In this document: one piece after another, positions 26,550 to 35,293 of the stretch
How the letters are laid out: every line of letters starts with the position of its first letter
How positions within the stretch are numbered: position 1 is the stretch's first letter
Notes under the pieces: generated by a model
Told to the model about the DNA's origin: nothing
What the model saw: the letters and a program-made list of their open reading frames with translations, nothing else
The model's database searches: none
Program-made: the position numbers and the translations under genes
Origin: Candidatus Obscuribacterales bacterium
Lineage (GTDB): Bacteria > Cyanobacteriota > Vampirovibrionia > Obscuribacterales > Obscuribacteraceae
NCBI GenBank assembly: GCA_949127735.1
Contig: CASBPX010000033.1
Span: 1-59,895, forward strand
DNA length: 59,895 bases
Direction of reading: 5' to 3'

Positions 26550-27120
26550 TGAGTCCGGGAAAAATGCTATCCGCTACTAGCGGAATGACTATTTCAGAAC
26601 AGTCTCGAAAGTTGGCTGTTCAACTAATTCGCCATCAATCGCAGGGCTAAATCAAATTAGTAAGCTGGCTGGAGCTAGCTGCAAATTTGATCCTGGCGTT
26701 TCTCTAGTAACTAGTCATTTTGAACAAGCAATGAAGCATTCAATAGCCAGCAGTGCGGTCTGGGAACGACAACAAAAAACTTCAGACAACTTTCGCCCTT
26801 CAATGCAATTAGCAGAAAAGTTAGGCGGAATAGGCGGTGTAGGCGGCTGGCACAACGTTAGCTTTAACAAGTCATTCGTCAAAGAGATGGATTATGGAGT
26901 CACTAGCAGACTGGCAGCAGGTCACTTTGCCGATGAAATTTTCTCTAGTAAAAAGCTTTCAAATGCAGCAGGAATGTCTAGACTTCTCGGTGGTCAATCT
27001 CCAACACTTCTGAATAGCCTGAGTTCGCAAAAGCTTGAAGCCATGAACCTAGTCACAGACCGTGTAAATTTGATTGGCGGTCACCATTCAGTGGTATGCA
27101 ACCGAAGGCTATATTCCTAA
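26550..27120 (+). pseudogene. Frameshifted gene of unknown function
   Basis: A 33-codon frame starts at ATG 26550 (SPGKMLSATSGMTISEQ) and ends at 26650. About at 26621 the coding-like sequence continues in the next frame (NSPSIAGLNQISKLAGASC) and runs to 27120 without a usable start until ATG 26731. I read this as one gene with a frameshift near 26620. A second shift near 27070 may join it to the frame 27074-27499, giving an ancestral protein of about 310 residues. The product is Ser/Gly-rich with no family I know. Confidence 0.45.
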
Positions 27121-27499
27121 ACCGGAAAAAGTTGGCGCCGAAGCCTTCTATGCGCCATCAGCCCAAATAAGCTCGCGTATCAGAGTTATTCAAACCCTAC
27201 AAAAGCGCTTCGAACTAAAACTGAGGGAAATAAAGGTAATTGTCGAGAAGCAGGCTCAATCTGACTGGGAAACAATATACAACCTGCTTACTGCGCTACA
27301 GGACCACTTTCCTTACACGGACTGCGACTTTAACGGAAATGAGTACGTATGCCCGAAGGGCTCAAACATGGCAAAGATAATCTGCCACAAGCTCAAAGTT
27401 GTCGCAGTTGATGAAATATCACTGGCGGATGCCGAGGAAGAATACGACCGGGTTTCAAATGATGATCCAGAAGCTCTTAATGATGAAATGCCTTTCTAA
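27074..27499 (+). CDS. Hypothetical protein coupled to DUF3800 gene
   Basis: A 141-residue frame with helical, charged sequence (LQKRFELKLREIKVIVEKQA) and an acidic C-terminus. The only early start is a TTG without a ribosome site, which supports the idea that it is the 3' part of a broken gene beginning at 26550. Its stop overlaps the ATG of the DUF3800 gene by one base (TAATG), so it is translated into that gene. It may be a partner of the DUF3800 protein. Confidence 0.5.
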   Translation: MAVTIQWYATEGYIPKPEKVGAEAFYAPSAQISSRIRVIQTLQKRFELKLREIKVIVEKQAQSDWETIYNLLTALQDHFPYTDCDFNGNEYVCPKGSNMAKIICHKLKVVAVDEISLADAEEEYDRVSNDDPEALNDEMPF

Positions 27500-28182
27500 T
27501 GCCTCACTTTGTCTACATTGACGAGTCAGGAACTATGGATCACCAGGGCGTGATGAGCGTCGCTGCGGTCGTTTTCGAAGGCGCACACTCGGCTCAAAAT
27601 CTTCACGATCAGGTCATGAAGGCCCTGGACCCTCAATATTATCAACTGGTCAAGCGACTGAAGAAAGAACGGAAACCAGCCAATGAGATGCCACACCTGC
27701 ACTTTACTGAGTTGAACGACGACCAGAAACGCACGGTCGCTTCCCGGCTGGCGAAGGCTAAACTGAGTATTTTTACTGCCAGTTACTTTCATGAGCCTAC
27801 CCCCAAGAATCATGATGCCCGTTTTGCCATCTATACCGAAGTCGTGAAAATGACTATCCGTGACACCTTGGAGGATCATAAGGAACTGGTAATTGCCATC
27901 GGCAAACAAGGCGGCTGGCAAAAGTATGAACGAGACTTCCGTGCTCAGCTGCGCCCTTTAGTTGAAGAATTGACGCGAAGTGGCAACTATCGAAAGGCCG
28001 ACTTCATCCTGCTTCCAGCAACAAAACCGGGCATTCAGATTGCCGACTTCTATGTGGGCACAATCAGAGATCTACACAAATCAGACGCTGATTCTTTGCC
28101 GGTTGCCTGTGATTTGCTCCGGCAGCAATTTGTTACCAAAAGAATCTATACCCTGGCGCTGACATCAAAAAAAGAGAGGTGA
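27499..28182 (+). CDS. DUF3800 domain protein
   Basis: A 227-residue DUF3800 protein, a family with an RNase H-like fold often carried by mobile elements and defence islands. The N-terminal acidic motif FVYIDESGTMDHQG and the C-terminal PGIQIADFYVGTI (usual form QxADxxxG) are both intact. Catalytic activity is presumed nuclease-like but not proven for the family. The start overlaps the previous stop. A hairpin (GAGAGGTG with CACCTCTC, 28174-28201) spans the stop codon but lacks a T-run. Confidence 0.83.
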   Translation: MPHFVYIDESGTMDHQGVMSVAAVVFEGAHSAQNLHDQVMKALDPQYYQLVKRLKKERKPANEMPHLHFTELNDDQKRTVASRLAKAKLSIFTASYFHEPTPKNHDARFAIYTEVVKMTIRDTLEDHKELVIAIGKQGGWQKYERDFRAQLRPLVEELTRSGNYRKADFILLPATKPGIQIADFYVGTIRDLHKSDADSLPVACDLLRQQFVTKRIYTLALTSKKER

Positions 28183-28602
28183 GACTTGCGCCCCACCTCT
28201 CCCAATACTTTGTGTCTGCTCTACCGACTTTCCCCTTTACGGGTGGCCTCGCTATTCCGCGACGCAGCAGGTCCAGGCTTATGACACTGGTTTTGTATCA
28301 ACAGCATAGCAAGTTCTTAGCCCAAGTCCAGCCAACTTAATTATTTGACAACCCTAGCCCCATCCTATCCCGCTGAGCGGAGGCGGCCCTGGCCCCCCTA
28401 TCCGTGTGGCGCTTCGAGCTTAGCCTAGTCAATTTGATAGAGCCGCAGGCAAGACTACCATGACAACTGTGAATTTGCGCGCTTTTTTTCTCCTTTTTTC
28501 TGGCATTAAAGTCCGAAAATTTTGCGAGTTATTTTTCGCATTATTCGCCCGTCTAGCATTCGGGCGACGTAGATGGAAATTTAATTCGCAAAAATTTGCT
28601 GA
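28183..28602. other. Intergenic region between island and group II intron
   Basis: No gene is supported. The sequence has pyrimidine runs (a T7 and T6 near 28485-28500) and AT-rich words around TTTTCGCATTATTCGCCC. It is the 3' flank of the group II intron. I could not identify an island boundary repeat. Confidence 0.3.
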
Positions 28603-28639
28603 GTAGGCATAGGCGCGTCGCCGCGCCCAGCCCCTCCAA

Positions 28640-28673
28640 GAACCGGACTTGATACTTTCGCATCATCCGGCTC
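28640..28673 (-). ncRNA. Group II intron domain V
   Basis: On the - strand this 34-nt element starts GAGCCGGATG and ends AGTCCGGTTC, closing on a GCGAAAGT loop (GAAA tetraloop). It is the catalytic core hairpin, with the AGC triad in the first strand. It overlaps the last codons of the maturase gene. Confidence 0.85.
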
Positions 28674-30147
28674 GCGCATCCAGCTCGGTTTTACCCCGAG
28701 CTTTTTCTTTTACTCGCGGTCGTTTCTGTTTCGTCTCACGTCTGTTCGTCCAGTATTCTTGAAGATTGGGATTGTCAGGGCTAGCGCCGCTTCTCACTTT
28801 GATGTGCCGTTCAATCTGTACGGCTCCGACACCGAAGAGGAAGAGTTTTTCGTCGCCAGTTTTTGCAAAGAATGTCCAACTCACATTGTTGTGTGAAGTG
28901 AAATATTTCTTCTGCACCCAGTATTTCCCTTTCTCGCGGTGGCGTCGCAGGCACCACTTCCAGAGCATTCTCCAAATCTGGCTCGATACAAACGAGAGGA
29001 CTTGTTTTGAAACAACATGCTTGTAGTTGTTTGACCAGCCACGCAAAATGGGATTTAAATGTCGGATGACAAATTCTGCTGTAACCTGCTTGTGTTTGTT
29101 CAGCCACGAGCGCTGGTTTGAGAGGAAAGCTAACACCTTTTCCTTTTGCGGCTTGATGAGGCATTTGCCTCGATACCGCCTGATTGAAAAGCCAAGGAAA
29201 TTGAACCCATCGTCAATGTGTACAATCCTCGTCTTTTCTGGATGGAGTGCTAAGCCTCTCACTTGCAGCCAATTAGCAATGACGGCCTGGGCTTCTTCAA
29301 TCTTTTCACGAGAGCTTGCGCAAACGACAAGGTCATCGGCGTAACGGACGAATCCGTAGGCCGGGCCTAGCTCTTGCTGCAAACCGTGGAGCGCGACGTT
29401 TAACAGCAACGGAGAAATAATTCCGCCCTGAGGTGTGCCGCTTTCCGTCTCGTAAAAACATTCTGCCTCTACATAACCTGCTTTCAACCACTGCTTAATC
29501 AGCTCTCTGCCCGGTAAATGGCTGATGCTCTGAAGTATGTGGTCATGTGAAATGTTGTCGAACGCACCTTTGATGTCGGCGTCCAAAATCCATGGACGCT
29601 TTCCAGAGCCACGCAAAAACAACCAACAATGCTCAATGGCATCGTGGATGCTTCGACCCGGCCTGAAGCCGTAGCTGTTTGACTCAAATAGAGCCTCCCG
29701 GTGCGGTTCATATGCGTTCTTCATCATCGCTTGTGAGACTCGATTTCGAATCGTCGGGATGCCGAGTGGGCGTTCCTGACCCGGCTTGCCGGGCTTTGGA
29801 ATGTACACCCGTCTGGCCGGTTTGACCTTCCAGAGCGTATGCTTACCCATTCGATTGACCAGAGCGATTTTTGACTTCGAGTCTGGAGCTAGCTCACCAT
29901 CAACTCCGGCCGTTTTCTTGCCTCGGTTGATTTGAGTGACTCTTCTCACAGATGCGAGCAGATTTAAGTAACTGCGCAGCATTAGTTTCATGAGGCTGCG
30001 CACCACATTCCACTTTTGCTCGCGCGTTGCACGAAATATACGCTGCCTCAGTTTTCTGATAGACTTGTCGATTAGTTGCCAGTTGATTAGCTCCCAATCT
30101 AAATTCTTACCTTCTGCTCCGATACCATATCCGGTTCCATCTTTCAC
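28663..30147 (-). CDS. ltrA: Group II intron reverse transcriptase/maturase
   Basis: A 494-residue intron-encoded protein. RT motifs are intact: GVDGELAPD, YIPKPGKPGQERPLGIPTIRNR, SYGFRPGRSIHDAI, DADIKGAFDNISH, SGTPQGGIISPLL and YADD at residues 269-272. The maturase X domain follows (HLNPILRGWSNNYKHVV). The C-terminus keeps the SGASPDNPNLQEYW stretch that usually leads into an HNH endonuclease, but ends in a Lys/Arg-rich tail with no HNH cysteines or histidines. It should splice and reverse-transcribe, yet lacks second-strand cleavage. GTG start. The stop lies inside domain V. Confidence 0.93.
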   Translation of the reverse strand: MKDGTGYGIGAEGKNLDWELINWQLIDKSIRKLRQRIFRATREQKWNVVRSLMKLMLRSYLNLLASVRRVTQINRGKKTAGVDGELAPDSKSKIALVNRMGKHTLWKVKPARRVYIPKPGKPGQERPLGIPTIRNRVSQAMMKNAYEPHREALFESNSYGFRPGRSIHDAIEHCWLFLRGSGKRPWILDADIKGAFDNISHDHILQSISHLPGRELIKQWLKAGYVEAECFYETESGTPQGGIISPLLLNVALHGLQQELGPAYGFVRYADDLVVCASSREKIEEAQAVIANWLQVRGLALHPEKTRIVHIDDGFNFLGFSIRRYRGKCLIKPQKEKVLAFLSNQRSWLNKHKQVTAEFVIRHLNPILRGWSNNYKHVVSKQVLSFVSSQIWRMLWKWCLRRHREKGKYWVQKKYFTSHNNVSWTFFAKTGDEKLFLFGVGAVQIERHIKVRSGASPDNPNLQEYWTNRRETKQKRPRVKEKARGKTELDARAG

Positions 30148-30751
30148 AGTCGTTTGAATCCTTTGCTTTGCAATTTCGCGGGATACTCTCTGGAAGTCTG
30201 CCGCCTTTCAGCGTAGGTTATTTACCCTATCTGAGCTATTACAGCCCAGCATTCGCTTTTTCCAGAATCCGTTACGTCCTGGGCAATTAGCCGTTGCTTG
30301 CGCTCCGATTACTCGCTGAACAAGCGAGAGCCCATGACGCTTACCCGCACCATTCGAATTATCACGGAACTTTCGATGATTTGCTTTCGCTAACCTTGCC
30401 CGTCTCCCTTTGGAGCTAGACTCACTTGTGGCTCGGAGTTTCGCCCCTTTCGTGCCCTTCTGTTAACCGTGTTCATCACTTACTAACGGCGTGGGCGGAG
30501 TCAGAGACTCTCTTACGGAGGGACAGAGCAAGGAGGGGCTCTGAGATGTAATCTGATCAATTAATCGACCTCGTGTCGATGAGGAAAAACAATTCGCAAA
30601 CTCAAAAGTGTCACACCCATCACAATGACGATTGAAGCCCAGCATCGAGTTGGTAGAGCGCGTTAACTCTTTACCGTCATGCCCATTCGAATATGAGTAC
30701 GGCTGGTGTGTTTGAAACCAGCGTCGAATTCTGGCTCACTCTGCAATCGAA

Positions 30752-33181
30752 CTATGAGGTTGCGATGCTAGATTGCCTATTCCAGCGCCACCATCCTGCC
30801 AGGCTCAATAAGGCAACCAGCGCACCGATAGAAATTATCAGGCCAAGCTTGAACATCGGTGGCTGGTAGATGAATTCAACTTTTGATTTGCCGGCAGGTA
30901 CAAAGACGCCGCGTAAAACGTAGTCGCAGCCATGCGCTTCCACCGACTTTTGATTGACCTTTACTGTCCAACCCAGATATTGGCTATCACTAAGAATTAG
31001 AAAAGCAGAGCGGGAGGCATCGATTTTAAGGCTTATCCTATCAGCTTCGACAGTCACAAAAGACATTTTAGACTTGAGCGGTCCAATCTCATCTTTGGTG
31101 GCATACCTTACAAGATCATGATCTACAAGTTCATGATCTACAAGAGCAGTATTCGCCGGGTTAAATACCTGTCCATCAGGCATTCTTGACGTTTTGATTG
31201 TAGTTAACACTTGCGCAGCTGACATTGTCTTCACATCTGAAACAAGCCAGGCCCGCGGCATAGCACGAAGATTTTCAAATATAGAAGCCTCTCCGCTGTC
31301 TGCCATTTTCTTCCAGATAGCCTTACCGTCAGCATCTTTGAGACTTAGCAGGCGCTCGTCTCCCCCAGCGCAGGTAGCGTAGCGAATGGCAAGAATATCA
31401 AAGCAACGATCGGCGGCTGTGTAATTCCAGGGCACCCTCAAGAAGCCACCCTCTGTCATGTTCAGCAATTGACTGTAGCGCGAAAATATCAATGGCTCAT
31501 AGCCGCTGGCACTATCTACCTGCCACAAGCGCGAGATATTGCAAGGAATTTCATCAGGGGTGCCGGAAGCACCACGCACAGCCAAAATACGTTGATGATT
31601 TTTTTCTAGAAGCGGCGCCAGACTTGACACTGTTGCTACCGGTTGCAAACTTGCGGCAGCAGGCGAACTGAGGCGCCAGCGACTCTCACCTGCGTACCAG
31701 CCGGTGGTGGCAAGGTCTAGACACAGTACAAAAGCGAGAAAGATCTTAGCCCAAAGCAGCTTTTGACCGGCCACACCGGCATACTTCCAAAAATAAATTA
31801 CGGCTGCAGCGCTCAAAGCAAAATAAAGACATTGCAATCCCAGAGCCGCATTAGCCCACGGAAAAACACTAAAATTTGCAATGCCTTTCGATACTGCTTG
31901 AGTTACAAGAGCACTCTGAACAGTGGTGGCACCAACTAAAATTACTATCAAACAACAGGCGTTTAAAAACAGCGAGTTAGTCAGTGCCCGTCCTTTCAAT
32001 TCACCCTTCAGACAGGCGGCTGTAGCCAGGCCAAGCAAAATTGCAGTGGCAAGAGCACTGTAAAGCAAAGTGCGATGGAGGCAGCGGAAAGATCCATACT
32101 GAGGTATGTGATAAACAAGCCAACCAAGCGGTGTGGCATCGCCAAAGGAAAGCAAAAAAGCAACCACACCAATAGCCAACCAGAACCATATCAGCACATT
32201 TTTTCGCACGCTCATGACTGCGGCTGCCAGCACCATGGGAATGAAACCGAGATAAACAAAACTTGTATCAGCAGCAAAGGCCGCAAAGCTTGGAATATTG
32301 ATGATGCCACCACTAGCGCCACCAAACAAATAAGGAAAATACAGGCCGGTGGCCTGTAAAGGCATCAAACTAAAGGCGAGAAAATCTTGAAAAGAAAAAT
32401 TAGCCCGGCCACTAAATGATGCCAGCTCTTTAGTCGGTAAAAGCTGTACCGACGCCATGGCCAGGCCTAAAAAAAGTGTAGTGCCGCAGCACATAAAATA
32501 TTTTCTTTGCTCAGCAGAAGCCAGTGGTCGATGGCAGAACCCACGCAATAAAATATAGAAAAAACAAAGAGCCAGGGTATAGCAACTGTGTTGCATGTGC
32601 CCGCAAAAAATCATCAAAGTCACAGCCAGCGAGGCACTGACAAACCATTTGACAGTTAAACGCCGGGCTAGATTCTCAAAGGCCAGGAGCAAAAAAGTAA
32701 GCCAGAAGGCATTGTGCACCACATGCATGTGGTTAACTTCGCTGAGCAAGTAACCACTAAAAGTAAAAGCCAGAGCAGCCATGAACGAGCTGTACCAGCT
32801 ATTTGTCAGCACTAGCATATATTTATAGAGAAAAAATCCCGCAAGCACGTAGCCTAAAAGCACATACAGATTCCACCCGGCCGGCAAATGAGCAAAAATA
32901 ATGGCTGGTGGATAGAAAAACTGCACCAGTGGATCTGCCACCAGGGGAAAACCAGCGCAGAGATAAGTCGTCCACAATGTGCGCGCACCAAAGAAATTAG
33001 GCAAATTCTGATAAATGCCGTCATCGGGTGCCAGCAAACGACCACTAAAAAATACAGGAGCGAACATTGCTGTCACTAGAGCCGTAAGCAATGCAAAAGT
33101 GATCAGATCGTCTCGCCAACTGGCGCTGGCTGCGGCGCTACTAGACTGGTCGGGTAAAATTTTGAACTGGTCGAACGGCAT
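30752..33181 (-). CDS. YfhO family membrane protein
   Basis: An 809-residue polytopic protein with about 12 helices and a large soluble C-terminal domain. The YfhO-type signature is present: ADPLVQFFYPPAIIFAHLP, then HMQHSCYTLALCFFYILLRG. YfhO proteins are GT-C-like and linked to glycosylation of lipoteichoic acid or surface polymers in Firmicutes. I chose ATG 33181, which has a GGGGGT ribosome site; the frame could start at 33238. It overlaps the FAD oxidoreductase gene by about 41 bp. A tandem VDHELVDHDLV repeat occurs at 31090-31140. Confidence 0.82.
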   Translation of the reverse strand: MPFDQFKILPDQSSSAAASASWRDDLITFALLTALVTAMFAPVFFSGRLLAPDDGIYQNLPNFFGARTLWTTYLCAGFPLVADPLVQFFYPPAIIFAHLPAGWNLYVLLGYVLAGFFLYKYMLVLTNSWYSSFMAALAFTFSGYLLSEVNHMHVVHNAFWLTFLLLAFENLARRLTVKWFVSASLAVTLMIFCGHMQHSCYTLALCFFYILLRGFCHRPLASAEQRKYFMCCGTTLFLGLAMASVQLLPTKELASFSGRANFSFQDFLAFSLMPLQATGLYFPYLFGGASGGIINIPSFAAFAADTSFVYLGFIPMVLAAAVMSVRKNVLIWFWLAIGVVAFLLSFGDATPLGWLVYHIPQYGSFRCLHRTLLYSALATAILLGLATAACLKGELKGRALTNSLFLNACCLIVILVGATTVQSALVTQAVSKGIANFSVFPWANAALGLQCLYFALSAAAVIYFWKYAGVAGQKLLWAKIFLAFVLCLDLATTGWYAGESRWRLSSPAAASLQPVATVSSLAPLLEKNHQRILAVRGASGTPDEIPCNISRLWQVDSASGYEPLIFSRYSQLLNMTEGGFLRVPWNYTAADRCFDILAIRYATCAGGDERLLSLKDADGKAIWKKMADSGEASIFENLRAMPRAWLVSDVKTMSAAQVLTTIKTSRMPDGQVFNPANTALVDHELVDHDLVRYATKDEIGPLKSKMSFVTVEADRISLKIDASRSAFLILSDSQYLGWTVKVNQKSVEAHGCDYVLRGVFVPAGKSKVEFIYQPPMFKLGLIISIGALVALLSLAGWWRWNRQSSIATS

Positions 33182-34586
33182 TTTTACCCCCTGCATTGAC
33201 TTTACCAGGGTAATGGAAAGTGCTCTCTTCTTCACCAAATAAAATATGATCCACAGCTTCTACGCCCTGCATCAGTGAATGATCCTGATTCGATACCTCA
33301 TATTTCCAGGCGCCAAAGCGGCCGCGACTGAAAATATTATGCGCTCGCAATTGAGGCTCGATGACATCGAGCAACTGATCGCGCCCAAGAAATGGAGTAG
33401 GATAACCGTGCTCAATTCGCAAATGCCATTTTGATTTTATCTCGGTATCAGGCGCAATCATTTTAGCCCAACGGGCGCCCCCTATGACATCGTCCACAAT
33501 GGTCGCAGCGTTGACGGCTTTATCAGGTGACTCTGATACTTCACACATTAGCGACCAGTGTTCGCCTTCAGCAGGAACGTTGTGAGGGGAGTAGCCTGAA
33601 AAAACCGTGACCCGGTAAAAAGGGCACTGCGACTCAGGAAAATAAAGCCACGATTTCGCTTGCAGCTCCACAGGCGGCGAGCCTTTCATTCCGATGCCAA
33701 CGATGTGTACACTCGAATATTTAAATGAGTCGGCGTCGGCTTTAAGATGCTGCAGATCTGGCGAGCTTGAAACTAACAAGTTTAAAGGCATAGTTGAAAT
33801 CAAATATTCATATTCGATTATTTCACCAGAAGCCAGATGGGCAATTCTATTTTTCGCTTCAATTTTAACTACGCTTTGATTATATTTCAGACACTGAGGC
33901 GGCAAGCGATCGGCCAGAGCACGCCAGATGGCTCCGGTGCCACCATGCAATGGATACCGAAATTGAGCGTTCGGCCCCCAGCCGCGATCATCTTTTTGAT
34001 TGACCACAGAATGCAAAACTTTCATCATATCGACGGTGGCTACGCGCTCACCGACCCAGTGAGCAGATAGTTTAGCCGGGTCGTATGCCCAGACTTTTTT
34101 GTTGTAGGGAATGAAAAATACTTCCGCCAGCCCTTTGCCGAAACTACGTTCTATCCATTCCAAAAAGCTTTTGGGTGGCTGCTGAGCGCCGGCAGCGCGC
34201 AAGTTATTGACGTCGAGCAAGCCTTCCAGGCAGGCAAGTTGCTCATCGGCAGGCAATCGCCAGATATTATTTTGAAAAGGATAAGGCACAAAGCGCTCGC
34301 GCAAATACACCCAGGCTTCGCGATTGTGGCTCACCCAGCTGTCGCCCAGCAAGTCATCTAATAGTTTGTCAAAGTAATCATAGTGAGAGAAAATCACATG
34401 ACCGCCTTTGTCCCAGGTAAATTGTGCCTCGTCTACCACTGAAGCAGACAATCCGCCGGCAACATCTGCACTTTCTATCAAAAGCCAGTCTTCTGCTTTT
34501 TTATAACCATGTTCGGCCAGTCGCCAGGCCGCGCCTAACCCTGTAGGGCCAGCACCGATAATAAGAAATTTGCATTTGGTGGTCAT
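33141..34586 (-). CDS. FAD-dependent oxidoreductase (UDP-galactopyranose mutase/amine-oxidase-like)
   Basis: A 481-residue flavoprotein. The N-terminal dinucleotide fold LIIGAGPTGLGAAWRLAEHG is followed by the acidic IESADVAGGLSAS and the DKGGHVIFSHYDYFD motif, typical of the UGM/protoporphyrinogen-oxidase-like group found in sugar clusters. A C-terminal FAD contact region reads GRFGAWKYEVSNQDHSLMQG. In this operon it lies between a GT2 and YfhO, so it probably modifies a sugar or lipid carrier. A related gene (45973-47559) accompanies another GT87. Confidence 0.82.
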   Translation of the reverse strand: MTTKCKFLIIGAGPTGLGAAWRLAEHGYKKAEDWLLIESADVAGGLSASVVDEAQFTWDKGGHVIFSHYDYFDKLLDDLLGDSWVSHNREAWVYLRERFVPYPFQNNIWRLPADEQLACLEGLLDVNNLRAAGAQQPPKSFLEWIERSFGKGLAEVFFIPYNKKVWAYDPAKLSAHWVGERVATVDMMKVLHSVVNQKDDRGWGPNAQFRYPLHGGTGAIWRALADRLPPQCLKYNQSVVKIEAKNRIAHLASGEIIEYEYLISTMPLNLLVSSSPDLQHLKADADSFKYSSVHIVGIGMKGSPPVELQAKSWLYFPESQCPFYRVTVFSGYSPHNVPAEGEHWSLMCEVSESPDKAVNAATIVDDVIGGARWAKMIAPDTEIKSKWHLRIEHGYPTPFLGRDQLLDVIEPQLRAHNIFSRGRFGAWKYEVSNQDHSLMQGVEAVDHILFGEEESTFHYPGKVNAGGKNAVRPVQNFTRPV

Positions 34587-35293
34587 TGAGAAATTGTCCG
34601 GCGAAAGGCACCCAATTGCTTAAAAGCTTTGAGGCAAAATCTAATCAGCTTCATGTGCTTAATAGAAGAAGTGCCCGCCGGTCTTTCTCTGTGAGGCACA
34701 GTGATTTCTACCACTGCCGCCGCTTTGCGCAATGCAAAAACAGCCAGAAACAAAGACGGTGCCAGAGTGTCAGCCGGAATAAATTCACGTGCTTTTTGCC
34801 AGAGAGAGCTTTTTAGAATCTTGAAAGGAACATTAGCGTCTTTAGCATCAACACCAAACAAAGCCTGCAGAGCACCTTTTACGACTTTGGTGAGCAAGAG
34901 TCGACTGGGTGGATCATGCCTTTGCACCCGCACACCCATAACCAGATCGTGGTCAGGAGCCTCGGCCCAGAGTGCGTTGAAAGCCTCAATCGGTATCTGC
35001 CTATCGCTGTCGATTAGAAAAATAAACGCCCCTGTAGCATGTTCAATGCCATTGCGAAGAGCTGGACCGTGCCCTTGATTGACTTGAGTAATTACATGCA
35101 GGCGCTGGTCTGAAGCGGCCAGCTTAGCAAGAATAGCCGAAGTTGCATCTTTGCTGCCGTCATCTACCACGATAAACTCGGCACTACCCACGGTATCAAG
35201 TACTACTTGCTGCACTTCGCGCACAGCCTCTTCGATAGTACCTTCTTCATTGTAGGCAGGCATAACAACAGAAAGTTGAATTTCATTACTCAT
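34583..35293 (-). CDS. GT2 family glycosyltransferase
   Basis: A 236-residue GT-A fold enzyme: LSVVMPAYNEEGTIEEAV, VDDGSKDATS, NQGHGPALRNGIEHATGAFIFLIDSDRQIP, with the DSD acting as the DxD. It resembles polyprenyl-phosphate sugar synthases without membrane helices. Its ATG overlaps the kinase stop (ATGA), and its own stop overlaps the oxidoreductase start, so the four genes from 37677 down to 30752 are one coupled unit. It would feed a lipid-linked sugar to YfhO. Confidence 0.88.
   Translation of the reverse strand: MSNEIQLSVVMPAYNEEGTIEEAVREVQQVVLDTVGSAEFIVVDDGSKDATSAILAKLAASDQRLHVITQVNQGHGPALRNGIEHATGAFIFLIDSDRQIPIEAFNALWAEAPDHDLVMGVRVQRHDPPSRLLLTKVVKGALQALFGVDAKDANVPFKILKSSLWQKAREFIPADTLAPSLFLAVFALRKAAAVVEITVPHRERPAGTSSIKHMKLIRFCLKAFKQLGAFRRTISQ

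Larger units (their letters stand above)
28603..30616 (-). mobile_element. Group II intron
   Basis: A complete group II intron of about 2.0 kb on the - strand. The 3' end is well defined: a 34-nt domain V (28640-28673) followed by a domain VI hairpin (GGGCGCG with CGCGCC) with an unpaired A and a terminal CTAC at about 28603. The 5' end is set at GTGTG (30612-30616), which fits GUGYG but is less certain. The intron-encoded protein lies inside (28663-30147). It is placed between genes and interrupts no frame I can recognise. Confidence 0.78.

Noticed and set aside
26550-26650. 33-codon frame as an independent small gene
   Set aside because: Coding-like sequence continues in the next frame right after it, so a frameshift is the simpler reading.
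28195-28300. GTCGGTAGAGCAGAC on the - strand, suggestive of a tRNA D-arm
   Set aside because: The 5' half of the D-stem and the remaining arms are absent.
30630-30745. tRNA-like words (GAGTTGGTAGAGCGC, GTCGAATTCTGG) beside the group II intron
   Set aside because: No cloverleaf can be drawn: the D-stem lacks its 5' strand, the anticodon stem does not pair, and no matching acceptor stem is found. At most a decayed remnant.
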